From Amborella trichopoda (taxonomy: Eukaryota; Streptophyta; Magnoliopsida; Amborellales; Amborellaceae): a stretch of 64,000 nucleotides of DNA. Below, in pieces: positions 10,971-22,919 of the stretch. The notes under the pieces were generated by a model. The model did no database searches. It was not told the origin of the DNA and saw only the letters and a list, made by a program, of their open reading frames with translations. Each line of letters begins with the position of its first letter. The first letter of the stretch is position 1. The translations under genes were made by a program, and so were the position numbers. The DNA lies in NCBI RefSeq assembly GCF_000471905.2, contig NW_006497560.1:1443678-1507677 (forward strand), written 5' to 3'.

Positions 10971-11470
10971 ATCCAAGAGATCGCTTGACAAGGGAGATTC
11001 TAAGGGGATTGGGTGAGCCGAAAGGAAGTCAGCTAAGGCTTGACCTTTAACTACCTTCTGTGATACATACGTGATGTCGAACTCCATTAGCAATAATGCC
11101 CACTTGGCTAAATGTCCTGACAAACATGGCTGGGTCATAAGGAACTTGACCGGGTCTGCCTTGAAGATTAACTCGACCTCGTGGCCGAGTAAGTAGTGGC
11201 AGAGCTTTCGCACCACAAAGATCAAGGCTAGGCACATTATTTCAATGGGAGGGTAGTACTTCTCGGCCCCTTGCATTCTGCAAATGAGATAATAGAGTGT
11301 CGTCTCTTTCCCTCCATCGTTGTTCTATTCCAGGAGTGCCCCGAGTGACTCGTCAAGGGCAGTCACATATAGGATGAGGGGCCTTCCTAACACTAGAGTG
11401 GAGAGTACTGGCGGATTCAACAGGTACTCCTTAATGTCCTCGAGCATAGTTTGGCATGCTTTGTCTCATA
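10971..11470 (-). pseudogene. RT-linked RNase H of element A
   Basis: Residues like KYYPPIEIMCLALIFVVRKL, CHYLLGHEVELIFKADPVKF and HLAKWALLLMEFDITYVSQK (about 11,010-11,265) are the standard RNase H section of plant gypsy pol, ahead of ALADFLSAHP. It degrades the RNA strand of the RNA/DNA hybrid. Same order and spacing as in C at 59,080-59,440. Confidence 0.85.
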
Positions 11471-12440
11471 TGAAGGGAGTATCCTCCTTTAGGAGGTGTG
11501 AAAAAGGTTTGCATCGCCCAAAGAGGTTCGAAATGAACCTTTGAATGTAGGCGAGCTGTCCTTAGAGGGACCGCTGTTCATGGAAGGTGGAAGGAGGCAG
11601 CATGTCCTGAATTGCCTTGACTTTGACTGGCTCGATCTCCAGCCGACGATATCTCATGATAAACCTTAAGAATTTTCCTGAGCGTACGTCGAAGGCGCAT
11701 TTCAAGGGGTTCATCTAGAGCTGGTGACGTCAAAACCACTCAAACACCTTTTTAAGGTCTTGCAAGTGAGTGGATTTTGTTTTAGACTTTACCACCAAGT
11801 CATCCACATAGCACTCGACCTCCTTGTGAATTATGTCCCTGAAGATGGTTGTCATGGCTCGCTGGTATGTGGCATCGACATTCTTTATCCCAAAAGGCAT
11901 CACAGTGTAGCAAAAGACACCTTTTGAGGTCAAGAACGCAGTGGCCTCCTCATCCTCTGGTGCCATCCCGATTTGGTTATTACCAGAATAACAGTCCATA
12001 AAGGAGAAGATTTGGCAATGGGCCATGGAGTCAACCAGCATCTTGGTGAACAGCAGAGGGAAATCTTCCTTGGGACAAGCAGTGTTCAAGTCATGAAAGT
12101 CGATGTAAACCCTGATTTTGCCATTCTTCTTCTTGACTAGAATGACATTCACCAGCCATCTTGGGTATTTGACTTCACATATGAATCCAGCTTGCCTGAG
12201 CTTGTCCACCTCGGCATCAATCTACATCTCGAGGTCGGACCTAAACCTTCTTGACTTCTGCCTCATGGGTTTGATGGTAGGATCAATACCGAGGTGATGG
12301 ACAATAATCTGGGGGTCTAAACTAGGCATCTCATGATAACGTCAAGCGAAGACATCCTAATTTGCTCGAAGGAGGGAGATATAGCTTTCTTTCTCTTCCG
12401 GGGACATCTTTGCTGAGATTAAGGTTGGCCTTGGGTTGGC
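11471..12440 (-). pseudogene. reverse transcriptase of element A
   Basis: On the minus strand: EVKYPRWLVNVILVKKKNGK, IRVYIDFHDLNTACPKEDFP, FSFMDCYSGNNQI, VMPFGIKNVDATYQRAM, ECYVDDLVVKSK (about 11,790-12,180), in the order of fingers, palm and catalytic YVDD. An N-terminal stretch with SPEEKESYISLLRA lies near 12,380-12,420. It would copy element RNA into cDNA. It follows gag through a linker with no recognisable protease. Broken as part of the pol run. Confidence 0.9.
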
Positions 12441-12975
12441 CTCATCCCCCTGGTTAATATCTTCCAGTTAGTTAGCCATGGTCTGACCGCCTTCTTCCCA
12501 CTCTTCGAGAGCCTCCTGGAGTACCTGTCGGGGGACTCACAAGGGTTTTCTTCAATCTTGAGTCCATGAACCTGACATCTCAATCTCTAGGAGGGGCACA
12601 ATGTGGGGGAGAGGGCTGATCTTTGGTTATTTCAGGCAACTTCAAGCGGAGGATCCATAGCCTTGTGATAGGGCTCACTCGGTGCTTACCCCAAATTGGG
12701 CGACGCCTCATGCGCTTGGATCATGTGACAGGCTTCGTGAAGGGAGGAGCTCGAAGATGGCTTGGTTTTAACTCGGGTTGCCGGGGCTTTGGCGGCTGTC
12801 GAGAATCCTGCTGCTTGGGCCTGGATTTTTCTGAGGCATTCTTGCTTCGGTATGGTGAGGTTGATGTCTCTGAGCTCCCTATTTAAAGAGTCGAAGTCTA
12901 GGCATCGTCGAGTGGTACTTGTAGAAGAAATAGAGGAGAGGGAAGGAGAAGAAGGGTTAGAACGTTCCGGGCAGC
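12441..12975 (-). other. gag-pol linker of element A
   Basis: Weakly coding stretch between the Gag zinc knuckle and RT. DNA matches the linker of C (51,960-52,660) and part of B's (36,240-36,490), including a CRSK.../AEQEH-type segment. In typical Tat elements a protease sits about here; I find no D(S/G)G motif. Confidence 0.55.
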
Positions 12976-15717
12976 TCTTCGAGTTTTATCTGACCCTTAT
13001 TGATAAAGGCTTCGATAGTGTTATTGAGCTTATAGCAGTCGTGAGTGGGGTGGCTGACCCTCCTATGATAGGCACAATACTTCTCATTTGCCTCCTGTCC
13101 AGCCAACTCCACAGTATTGGCCTCCAACAACTATATCATGTTTGGTTTTAGCAGCAGTCGAAGTAGCTCAAGTGTCCACTCCGTGTCAAAGGGGTAAACA
13201 TTATTCTGGTGCTGGGCCAAGTAGTTGCTTTGCCCAGGGTTTTTAGGAGGCGGGACGCTGTTGTAGGCTTGCTGCTTGCCCCTGGTCGGAGACGCCTATG
13301 CCTTGGAGAGGTCTAGGGATCGAGAAGCCGAGCCTTTAGTGTCGGCCACAGTCATGGCCACACTGATACCGCTGGGGCGTGAGTTTGAGCTGGTAGGTTG
13401 CTGAAGGGTGTTGTCGTGCTTGAACAATTCCTCAATATGGACTGCCTTAGAGATGAGCTCTGACATGGAGCGTTGATTGGATGCCTCAACATGTAGGGCG
13501 ATCTTAGGAAGCATGTTCCGTATGAAAGTCTGGACTGCTTCCTTCTCAGTCATGGGAGTGGCATGAAAGGTTTCTAACTCTCTCCATCGGGTGATGAATT
13601 TATCAACCGGCTCATCAAGGTCTTGCATCAAGGTGAGGAGCTTAATGGTTTCCACGTTCCTTTGATTTTCATAGACGCGTTGGTAGAACAACTGCTCCAT
13701 TTCTTGCTAAGTGTTTACCGAGTTCGGCGGCAACCAAGCATACCACTGGAAGGCTGGTCCTTCAAGAGTTTCAACGAACTAGCAGAGGAGAATACGTTTT
13801 TTAGTTGCCGTCTCCCGGCAGGCCGCTTGGAAGTGGGTCGTATGCTGGTGAGGGTACGTGGTACCATTGAACAAGGGGAGTTTCCCTTTTTGGTAGTTCG
13901 GGGGAAACGACACCTAGTCAATCTACGAAGGATATGGACTTTGGTAGAGCGGCATCTCCTGCATGCCTGGGACCTTGTTCTTGAGGCTATAAGCCACCAT
14001 AGCATCTATGTCGGTTTGGGTGACCCCACGAGAAGAGGAGCTGTCTTGAGAGATAGGTGGGGGCACTTGCCTGGGTGCAGTGTCCTCACCAGTCGGGGAG
14101 TCAGTTGTAGAAGGGGCCTTGGAGGCCTCTAGGCACTCCATCTTTCCGAGGATGGCTTGCATCATTTCCTCGAACTTGTTCAACCGCTCCTCCTGAGCAT
14201 CGTTCGGGTCATTGATCATCATGACATTGACCACTTCCTCTGGGAGGTCAGAGTCAGGTGATGCAGCGGACTGTCGAGGCTGACGAGTCACACGTGGCAA
14301 GTCAGTCTGGAGGGGCTTGGCTTGACCCGACATGACTCGGGCTTTGTATGCCGATCTTGTGAGGACCGATTCTTGACAGTCATGGGACCGCGGCTTCTGG
14401 GTGGTGATCACCGAATAGTCTCCGGAATTTGAAGAGGGAAGAAGGGATTACAAGGCAGGAGGTCGTCAAGGGTGGCGACTTCGACTACCTTGGAGGTTTC
14501 TCTGGTCAGGATCTATAGGCCTCTCTTCTACTTCATCCGGAGGCGGCTCTGGACCTCATTCCAAAACCGAGCCAGAGACTTGGACTGCCCTGTTTTCTTT
14601 GAACAGGCGAGGGCCATGTCTATGAGCTAGAGCAGGGAGTGGGCTCCAAGGATGAAGCACAACTTGGGTTCTTGTTTTGGAGGCTGGAGGCCTCTATTTG
14701 ACATCGAGCCATTGCCTCGAGTTCCCTTGTGAGGCCAGGGTGTTCGGATGACCCAGGGCTTGCTCAAGATGGTACTCTTAGAAACGCCCTTTGAGTACCA
14801 TGGATCGAGGTGCTTGCCCGGCGTCAAGAGAGCGGCAGAGGAAAGAGGGGCCAGCTATTGACTTTGCCTGAGTTTGGCTCCGAAAGGGACTTGTGAAGAT
14901 GGTGCATGTGCATCTTTTGGGTTAGCCGTCCGAGTGACTTGGGGGTCAGCCCGGGCCTAGTCAATGGGTTCGGCCTGTGAAGGCCGAGACCCACGAGCTT
15001 GTGTTTGTGAGGTAATAGGAGGGAGCTTGTCTCTCACAAGGTGAAGCTATGTGTGCCGGGAGGGAAGACGGAGCGGTCAACCCTCCTGTGCTCGAGGTGG
15101 CATAGAGAGAGCGCTGCCCCAATCTATGGAAAGCAATTGCAAAGTGCATTCAGGGTTTGGCCCGAGTAGGCCTAGTCCTAGATGCCAGCCCAAGGCAACA
15201 CGAGGGTCACCCTAAGGTGAGGCTCTAGTGGATAGAGCACGATCCTTTTAGTGTGTGTGAGGGGTGAAGACCTCAGAGGCTCCACCTATGTGTACCGACA
15301 CTCTAGGTGTGGGCGATCGGAGTAGTGAAGGAGCACAAGGGTTTGCCTGACGGCGAACCTTAGGAGCGATGACAGTTTGTTTGCCTTTCGTCGGGATGGA
15401 TGGGCAGCATTACGGCATACCACAGTGGTATGACTGGTAGAAGTCTTGTCAATAGCAGGGTGCGTGGCAGCAGAAGTGCTGCCCATGCAAGGTGCCTTGG
15501 TGGAGGGTCCATTAGGGCGAGAAAGAGGGGAGGCAAGGACCTTTAAATCCCCTCTCACATCGACCCAGGTCAGAACCTGGGAGAGGGACCATGAGTCCTG
15601 ACTCAGAAGGAGAGTAGGGAAGGAGGCTTGAGTGGCTCGCTTCCCTGAGACAACCATGAGTGTAGGGATAAGGAAATCCTCTACCCGGATGAAAGGGTTG
15701 AACAACCCAGGTGTCAT
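12976..15717 (-). pseudogene. gag of element A
   Basis: The likely start is the ATG at 15,717, followed by GLFNPFIRVEDFLIP, which B shares (GFLNPFIRIEDFLIP after its ATG at 32,602). The middle carries NDPNDAQEERLNKFEEMMQA (about 14,150-14,220), and the capsid-like core is at 13,296-13,700 (QLFYQRVYENQRNVETIKLL, FITRWRELETFHATPMTEKE). One CHHC zinc knuckle lies near 13,036-13,090. The product would form the particle shell and bind RNA. Broken in several places. Confidence 0.85.
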
Positions 15718-15784
15718 AGAAATGAGTGCATAAAGTAAAGAAGGAAATTGGTCAAATAAGAGCAAACCGACTAAGGGGTAGTAA

Positions 15785-15803
15785 GTCCCCAGTGGAGTCG
15801 CTA
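15785..15803 (-). other. primer binding site of element A
   Basis: Minus strand: TAGCGACTCCACTGGGGAC, a near copy of B's PBS TGGCGACTCCACTGGGGAC. It lies a few bases inside the LTR end. The sequence resembles the tRNA-Arg type PBS reported for Ogre/Tat elements; the tRNA assignment is from memory and not checked. Confidence 0.8.
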
Positions 15804-15805
15804 AG

Positions 15806-17107
15806 TTTGTTACGTGCCTCAATCTTGCCCTCTGGATCTATGTGATCGGGTGGCAAGTGACTCAAGTCTCTGGTGGATCCAAGACTTGAGATCGCTTTCT
15901 CAGAACCTTGTTCAAGGGCAAGGGCAGGTATACCAACTAATGAGAGAGGAATTTTAGGTAGGTTCGGGACTTACTCGGGATGGCTCGTATGAGCGCCCTC
16001 TTAAATCATGAAGAAGACCCCCCAACTGGTTGAGCTGGTTTGGAATCGCCTCCCTTGACCTGTAATCCTCCTATTTTTCTACACAACACCTCTACGGTTA
16101 ATTTGTAAGACAAGTGGGTCGAAAGGACCCACTCTTGTCTTGGGGTAATGCATGCTCACGGGAGAAGGCGATGAAGTGCAAGGTTAGACAAAAGGTAGAA
16201 AGGAGAGGAGAACTCGACGAAAGGGCGACAGAAGTTGCCGACTCAGATTGATAGCAAGATGGGCATGGTTCAAGGACCAGCATGATGGCAATACTACTCG
16301 AAAACGAGGTCGGCATGTCGGTGCTAGGCTAGGCCTACCCCCAATCGAGTGAGAAGAGAAAGAGGTGGAGAGGAAAGAACGAGACGATGAAGAGAAGGGG
16401 AAAGCCAGACATCAATAGACATTATGGTGGGCAATGCAAGGAGGCGACACATCCCTTGTGGATGGCACTGGCTCCTGACAAGGCACACGACGATGGTTTC
16501 TCCTAGGTCGCATGATGATAGGCATGGGACGCAGGGGGAACGACGATGGGCATCGGACACACGGAGGAATCTTGCAGAGGGCGATGGGTATTGCCTGGGC
16601 CTCTAGCAGGCGATGATAGGTATCATCATCTACTCTAGATGCGTAGCAAAGGAAGACTCTTGAAGGCGGCAACACACTTCGCCATCTAGGTTCTTCACCA
16701 AGACATCGAAGCTACATCTGTACGCATTGATGGGTAGCATTGTCTATAGACTTCACTAAGAGAAAGAAATAGATGAGAAAGAGGGGTGAGAGACTCGCGC
16801 CTAGTGCTGCCGTCGCCATGCGTGACTTGTGAGGCCAAGGGAGAGGCTTGCACGACACTGCCACTACCGTGCAAGCCTCCGTGAGGGGCTCAGACGAAGA
16901 AGAGAGGGGAGAAGGGGGAGAGAAGAAGAAAAGAAAATGAAGATTTACCTCAACCCTAGGCGTACCGATCGAAATTTTCTCTCACCTTACCCGCTCTCTC
17001 AGACGTAACACCACAATGGTAAGAAAGAGAAACTGGTATTAAGTGAAAACCCTCTCTTGTGTCTGTAAGTGTATGCCTTCTCTTGTTTTGCGTATAGTGG
17101 TGGTACG
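15806..17107 (-). mobile_element. R-U5 part of element A LTR
   Basis: From the TATA box at 17,108-17,115 to the PBS. The minus strand shows AGAGAGCGGGTAAGGTGAG-like sequence, a CT-rich run (about 16,880-16,950), GC-rich text with repeated GGCGA/CCGTC words (16,430-16,860), and the conserved tail with AGGGCAAG...GAGATCGC (15,850-15,930). C at 47,190-48,250 and B at 32,040-32,510 match it. No gene: open frames here (60-87 codons) are chance. Confidence 0.75.
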
Positions 17108-17115
17108 TATATATA
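17108..17115 (-). promoter_or_regulatory. LTR TATA box of element A
   Basis: TATATATA inside the conserved minus-strand context CACTTCTATATATACGTACC, identical in style to C (47,178-47,185) and close to B (28,169-28,176). It would start genomic RNA synthesis leftwards. Confidence 0.7.
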
Positions 17116-18410
17116 GAAGTGTGCCCCAAACATCGATGGATGATCAAAAGTAACTATAATTGTTGGGAATTAAGATTAAATTGATTTAAAAAAAAAAAAA
17201 TAGGGTGCAAAATGATAAATTTGCCCCTTCCTAACAATTTGTAGAATTTCATAACAGTCCATGTGTTGCCCTAAGACTTGCGTGTTCTTTCGTGGCTGAT
17301 TCGAAGTCATTCTGATGCCCAGTTGATCGTAAGATGATTGTTTTCTCTTAGGTCTGGGCATGGCGATCGATTTGATACTAACTTTGAGTCATGGATAGTG
17401 TTTTTGGTGCACGATCATGTGACTTGAATTTTGAATAGATCTTGAAACTTCGAATTGATAGTGTGTCCGTTCCTCGATTTTTTTTGTGTTTTCTACACTG
17501 AATTACACTGAGCATACTTCTACGATCACGGGGCACCAAACACAGCTAAATTCTGTTGCCGAACGAAGATTTTGCAAGTTTGGAATTTTGGTCGGAATCA
17601 AGGATTCCGGTTACAAAATTTATAATTGGTTTGTCAGATTTGTGTACAGAATCTGACCATTCATCATGTACGTGGTTCGGGTCAGAAATGGCTCGAGACC
17701 TTACGGCCGCAATGGAATTGGTCTCGCGTCGATCGGGCTCGCGAGTGGCATGATTTGACCGCTCGAGTGTGGCACAACGTTGCTGAATTTCCTGTACTTT
17801 TTTCATAGATCAACAACTTCTCTTTAGCTTTTCTTTGCGCTCGGGTATATTCATGGGGTGTGCCACATATCGAATCGCTCGTCTTGACTAGACGAACATG
17901 CTCACCACATTTGAGTATGATTTGACGTGGGATGGTCAAGATGTGAGCATTGAAAGTCACTAGTCATGACTATCCCTTTAATGGTGCAGTGTTGCAGGGT
18001 GGCCTCACGGGAATAGTGTGCGGCTCCTCTTGTTTCACTCTTTCACCTATAACTTCTTCTTGGAGTGTCCGTTTGAGATGAAACATGACCCCTAGCAGTT
18101 TTAAACCATGTCAGATCCAATGGTAGTGGTCTCACAGCAATTTGAGAGGTTGAAAATGTAGCTCTACTTATAGGGGTCCATTTTAGGGTGCAAGAGGCCG
18201 ATTCTACCGAAATTGTTTCCCAGTCTGCACGGCCTTAGACATGTCGGAATGTGACAAAACTTGGCATGAGACTTTTAAGAAACCTCATAAAGATCTTAGC
18301 CAGTTCTAGAGCTATTTTGAGACTATCAAAATTTCCACTACTTGCTAAGCCTTTATTGAGCAGGGGCCTCATGTTGATGAATAATACCATCCAATAGGGC
18401 ACAATGGCAA
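17116..18410 (-). mobile_element. U3 module, copy A2
   Basis: About 1.3 kb of U3 running (minus strand) from CTCAATAAAGGC near 18,345 to the TATA box. It matches four other copies: 19,640-20,800 (minus), 26,925-28,176, 28,490-29,760 and 45,930-47,177 (plus). The most constant piece is GAGCATGTTCGTCT...AAGACGAGC at about 17,876-17,905. Confidence 0.75.
17879..17895. promoter_or_regulatory. conserved hairpin in U3
   Basis: TCGTCT, five bases, AGACGA: a perfect 6-bp inverted repeat inside the best conserved block of the U3 module. Versions of the block occur near 19,0xx-free copies at 20,310 (minus), 27,380, 28,950 and 46,405. A regulatory role is inferred from conservation only. Confidence 0.45.
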
Positions 18411-18429
18411 GACTGGCATGACAATGGGT

Positions 18430-18720
18430 TTGGTGCGGCAACTAGATGGGCACAGTAACTGGATCGGTACAATGACTAAACTACTCGACGACAAGACGGG
18501 TGCGATGACTAATCTAGCACAGTGACTGGTCTGGCGCTGCAGCTAGATGGGCACGATAACTAGACCGGCACAATGGCTAAACTACTCGACGACAACACTG
18601 GCATGGTGACTATCTTTGCATAGTGACTAGTCTGGCACGGTAGCTAGACGGGCACGGTAACTAGACCGGCACAACTGCTCGACGCCAAGACTGGCACGGC
18701 AGCACGAGGCTCAATCAGCC
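18430..18720 (-). repeat. 101-bp minisatellite in LTR A
   Basis: (A/G)CTAGA(T/C)GGGCAC..TAACT recurs at 18,441, 18,542 and 18,643: exactly 101 bp each time. Each unit also holds TAAACTACTCGACGACAA. B carries the same repeat family, also with a 101-bp period, at 31,800-32,030. Confidence 0.85.
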
Positions 18721-18729
18721 CTCTGGTCA

Positions 18730-19620
18730 AACAAATAAAAAAGAGAAAGAAGAGAGAAGAGATCGTGCTTAGCTGTGTGTGTCACCATGCAGGGCAGAAA
18801 GTGGGAAGGAAGAGAGATTGCGATCGTCGGTGCTTACTGTCGGACGCGACAGAGGGAAGAGAGAAGAGAGGACATCACGCTCAGCAGTGCGCATTGTTGT
18901 GCGTAACAAAATAGAGAGAGAGAAGGGAATGTCATGCTCAGCAGTGTGCACTTTCACGGGCAAAAGACAACAAGAGGAGAATGTGACGTTCGACATTTGC
19001 ACTACCATGCACAACAGACTGACAGACTGGTAAAGAAAAAAAAATGGCACACTTGATAGTATGCACTGCCGCGGGCAACAGATAAGAGAGAGAGTGTCAC
19101 ACTCGGCATTTGCACTACTGTACGCAACGAATAAAGGCGGAGAAGAAAGTCACGATAGGCATTTGCACTGCCGTGAGCAACGAACAGAGAGGGAAGAGAA
19201 TTTCATGCTCGACAGTATGCACTGCCGCGTGCAACTGACTGAGATAGGGAAGAAAGGCATTTACACTGCCATGTGCGACGAACGACAAGGGAAGGAAACT
19301 TCACGCTTTGCGTAACAGACTCAGAAAAGGAAAGAAGAGAGGGAGAGAAGGAAATATGAGAGAGAGAAAAGGAATGAAAATAGAGAGAAAAGGAAAAAAG
19401 AGAGAAGGAAAGAAGGAGAGGAACAAGAGAGAAAGAAAACAGCGAAATAAGAGAGAAATAAGAGAGAAAGAAGAGAGAGGAAAAAGAGAGAGAAATAAGA
19501 GAGAGAAATAAGAGAGAAGAGTGGAAGAAGAGAGCAAGAAGAGAAAGGAAGAAGAGAAAGAAAGAAGATTACATTACATTGGAGGGTACTACTAAAGTCT
19601 TCTCTCTCCTCTCTATCTAC
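18730..19620 (-). repeat. polypurine tract (polypyrimidine on element strand) with minisatellite, LTR A
   Basis: The left half (18,760-19,300) is a tandem array of units with GTATGCACTGCCGCG(T/G)GCAAC separated by GAGAGGGAAGA-like spacers; the GCAC/GTGC words let each unit fold. The right half (19,320-19,580) is nearly pure A/G. Open frames here (such as 67 codons at 19,308) are low-complexity K/R/E products, not genes. Confidence 0.75.
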
Positions 19621-19639
19621 GATGTGACCAAAATCTTAA

Positions 19640-20800
19640 GCAACAAGTATCATTTTTGCCCCTGCACCAACAATCCACAAAATTCCAATTAAGTCCCTAC
19701 TGTGCTCAAGTACACTTGCGATCTTCTTGGGTTGGTTCGGGGTCTTTCTGATCTCTGTGCGGACAAACGATGATTCTTTTCTTGATTGGCTTGGGAACAT
19801 GGTTGTTTTGATACACTTTCGGGCCACGGATTGGGTCTTTGGGCCACGATTACGAAGCGCGAAAATCACGAGAAACGTGCAACTTGTTTAAAGACTACGT
19901 CCATTTCTCGATGATTTTTTCATTGAATATCAACAAGAAAGTCGTTGTGAGCATTTAGCGACGAACGTGGTTTGATTTGGTACCCGAACAACCATTTCCC
20001 ATTTTTGATCTTTCAGTCGCAATTTGGTTTCCAGTGGCCGCAAAGTGCAGCAACTTCGTACTCATCGTGCGTCGAATCTAACCATCCATCACGTGTGAGG
20101 TTTGGCTCTAATGATGCCTCCAACCTTGTGCTCGTAATGGCTCTGATTTTGAGTCGATTCGTAGTGCGAACGTCATGATGCGGCCACTTAATCTAGGTGT
20201 GCTCCTGCTGGAAAATCTGCAATCTTACCTTGAATCGTGATTTTTCTCGTGTTCTTCTCTCGACTTGGGCCACGACATGGGTCGTGCTGCATAGGAAAAT
20301 GCTCGAGTCGTTGAGACGAACATGCTCGTATAATTTGAGCTTGATCCGACGTAAGATGAGAGAGATACGGCCTTTCAAAGTTGAGCCTGAAACCCATAAA
20401 CACAATTTCCATTAATGGAAACTCGTTCACTGAGGGTGTACGGTAATAGCGTGTGACCTACCCATTTTAGTTAATTTTCCCATAACTTGGTCCAGGAACA
20501 TCTCATCAAGTCGAAACTTGGTCCTTGCAGATTTTCAGACGTTCTAGATCCAATTGCGGTGTTCCCATTGCCTTTTGACACTCCAGTTATAGGGTTGTAA
20601 TTATATAGTCCATTTTAGGAAGAGAGAGGCTGATTTTCCCAAAACTATTTATGCGTCTGCATTGTCTTAAACACATCGGATTGCAACGAAACTCGACGGG
20701 TGTTCTTAAGAGACTTTTATCAGCATTCTTAAACTTTCTTGGGCCATTCTAAGACTGTTGGAAATTTTGCTTATGGATCAGGGCTTATTATCCTATGGCT
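19640..20800 (-). mobile_element. U3 module, copy A1 (duplicate)
   Basis: A second, more diverged U3 module on the minus strand, beginning near AATAAGCCC (20,780-20,790) and ending near 19,640 without the TATA segment. It shows that LTR A contains an internal duplication: module, purine tract and minisatellite, then module again. Confidence 0.7.
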
Positions 20801-21059
20801 TCCCTAGTCTGCAGGCATTTTGGTACCTGCGGACCAAGGTCACATATTGCTTTTCTCTTTATTCGCAACGGGGATACAAATGTTAAAAAATACCATTAAA
20901 CAACTTGCCCCATCAAATGTTATCCTTCAAGAGAAGCGAGAAGGGTAACATTCGGAATCAAAACTGGTCCTTCAGCCTCAAAAAAAGAAACTTCTTGGTC
21001 GCCGGATCAACACGTCTGCCGAAAGGGTAGTAGTGCGAAGATGTTTCCCAGAGTGGTGA
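20801..21059. other. non-coding flank of LTR A
   Basis: No gene or repeat recognised. It marks the change from LTR module A1 to the 3' region of the element upstream of A. Confidence 0.35.
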
Positions 21060-21680
21060 CCAAGGTGCTCAGACATAGAGACTTTTCTGAGGGAAGAAGA
21101 GATTTTAAGGGATGATTTTAAGGTCTGCACCCTATTGGACATCATGACGGCTTGTTGATAGCCACACCAGGTTTGCAGAGTGCCTGATATGACAGTTTCT
21201 TGCCTGTGAGGGATAATTTAAAGTCTACAACCTATTGGATATCTTGGTGGCATTGTTGGCAGCCAAACCAAGTTTGTAAGCTGTTTGGTATGACAGTTTG
21301 TTGCTTGTGAGGGATGATTTTAAAGTCTACACCCTATTGGACATCTTGATGGCGTTGTTTACTGCTATTCCAGGTTTTCTTTGACAAGCAGAGTACCTTT
21401 GAGGTCACATCATGCCGAGTCAAGTCAGGGGCTTTTTGTTGGCTTGCCACGAACGTCTGGTTCAATCAGGGAGGCATTTTTTCGAGGCGGTCATGATTGG
21501 CTTCACCCTGGTTTTTTTTGGCAAGTACTAACCCAGTTTGATAGTTTCTTGCCTGTTATGGATGCTGAGGGATGATTTTAACGTCTACACCCTGTTGGAC
21601 ATATGAGTGTTGTTGTTTGCAGCCTCACCAGGTTTGGTTGGCCTGAGTTGATAGTTTCTTGCCTCGTGAGTGACCCAATA
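21060..21680. repeat. about 101-bp tandem repeat, about four units
   Basis: GGGATGATTTTAA.GTCTACACC followed by CTATTGGACATC and CCAGGTTTG.. recurs with starts at 21,111, 21,212, 21,313 and 21,571: 100 and 101 bp, then a wider gap. Unrelated in sequence to the 101-bp minisatellite at 18,430-18,720. Confidence 0.75.
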
Positions 21681-21689
21681 ACATGGTAT

Positions 21690-22700
21690 TCTGCTACCAG
21701 GGATTTTCACTGAGATGCTGGCTGAAGCTACATGTGAAGATGAATGTTGTATCAACCTGCTTTTATTGGTCTGAGCAGCCTTTGCGGGTTTTCACTTGGA
21801 CTGAGGCAAGTGGTGCCGTAAAGGTGGTTTTCACACCGACCACCTTTTTATTAGGCTCTTTTGCCCATGACCTGACAGCCATGTCTTTCTTCTTTCCATT
21901 TTTGCTCATGGTGCGCTTTCAGGTTTTCACCATGCCCAATTTTTTTTTTTACAGAACGCTCTTACTCATGGTTTCATGACCATGCCCGTCCGTCATTTTT
22001 ACTCATGGCGTTCTCCTTTTCAGGTTTACACCATGCCCCTTTTTTGGTGGTGGCGTGTTTAAGGTCATGCCACCAAGATCTAGGTAAATCAGTTTCATGT
22101 CATGCGGCCAAGACATGTGCTACAGTTTAAGGTCATGCAACTGGACCATGATGATGGTGAATGACGGTCTATGGAGGCTAGTGAATGAGTATGGTGGTGG
22201 ATTGACTCATTTGGTGGAGATGGCACATGACTATCTATGGATGATGAATGGAAGGTGGATAATGGGTGACTCACTAACTGACAATGAGTATGGATGAAGG
22301 ACTGGCTAGCCGTTTTGTGAGCATGGGTACAACCCACTAGGGATAAAATGGAGATGCTTTGTAAATGCGTGCATGGAAGGGCTGGCATGAAAAAGGCGTG
22401 TGTGCAATGGAGGAGGCACATGTGTATGGAGGCATGTTTAAGGTCATGCCACCGAGACCTGGGCAGAGCAATTTAATGTCATGTGGCTAGGACGTGCACT
22501 ATAGTTTAAGGTCATGCAATTATTGGACCATTGTAAAAAGTAGTTTATCTTCATGCGGCCAGGACATGCACTATAGTTTAAGGTCATACAGCTGGACCAT
22601 TGTGCAAAGAAGTTTATGGTTAAGCGGTCAGAATGTGCATAATAGTTTAAGGCCATACAGCTGGACCATTGTTACAGTTTAAGGTCATGCACCATTGTGC
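21690..22700 (-). repeat. conserved block and GACCTTAAACT-type repeats (3' region upstream of A)
   Basis: 21,690-22,040 matches 6,660-6,904 and (other strand) 45,240-45,540. From 22,040 to 22,700 come repeats read on the plus strand as AGTTTAAGGTCATGC, GGCCAGGACATGCACTATAG and AGCTGGACCATTGT, interrupted near 22,150-22,420 by a G-rich stretch without a gene. Confidence 0.7.
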
Positions 22701-22919
22701 AGGTCACCATTTCTGAGGTGGACTCACTGAGGGATTAGGAACCAAGGGTGGTTCCCTGAGGGTGATCGAAAGGTAATGAGTGTCGAACTTGCTGGTGTGC
22801 TTGGGGAAGGTGCACATGAAAGTGCATGCAAAATGCGTGGGTGCAACGGCAAAAGGTTGTGCACGACAGTTCAGAGATGGCATGCTTTGTGGCAGCATCA
22901 GCAAAGATTTTTTAGGCGC

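Larger units (their letters stand above)
4998..20800 (-). mobile_element. Element A: Tat-lineage Ty3/gypsy retrotransposon, broken, with D inserted in its 3' part
   Basis: Read right to left: expanded LTR (20,800-15,806), PBS, gag (15,717 to about 12,980), linker, RT, RNase H, second RNase H, integrase (ending near 9,041), short antisense cassette, and a repeat-rich 3' region cut by element D at 4,997. No protease domain recognised between gag and RT. The coding part is broken in many places (order of ten or more). The 3' LTR is not visible; it would lie beyond D. High divergence from B and C copies suggests an old insertion. Confidence 0.85.

Noticed and set aside
13623-14132. 169-codon plus-strand frame
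   Set aside because: It is the reverse complement of element A's gag and has no independent support.
19301-19537. Minus-strand frame of S/F/L composition and its K/R/E mirror
   Set aside because: Low-complexity shadow of the polypurine tract.
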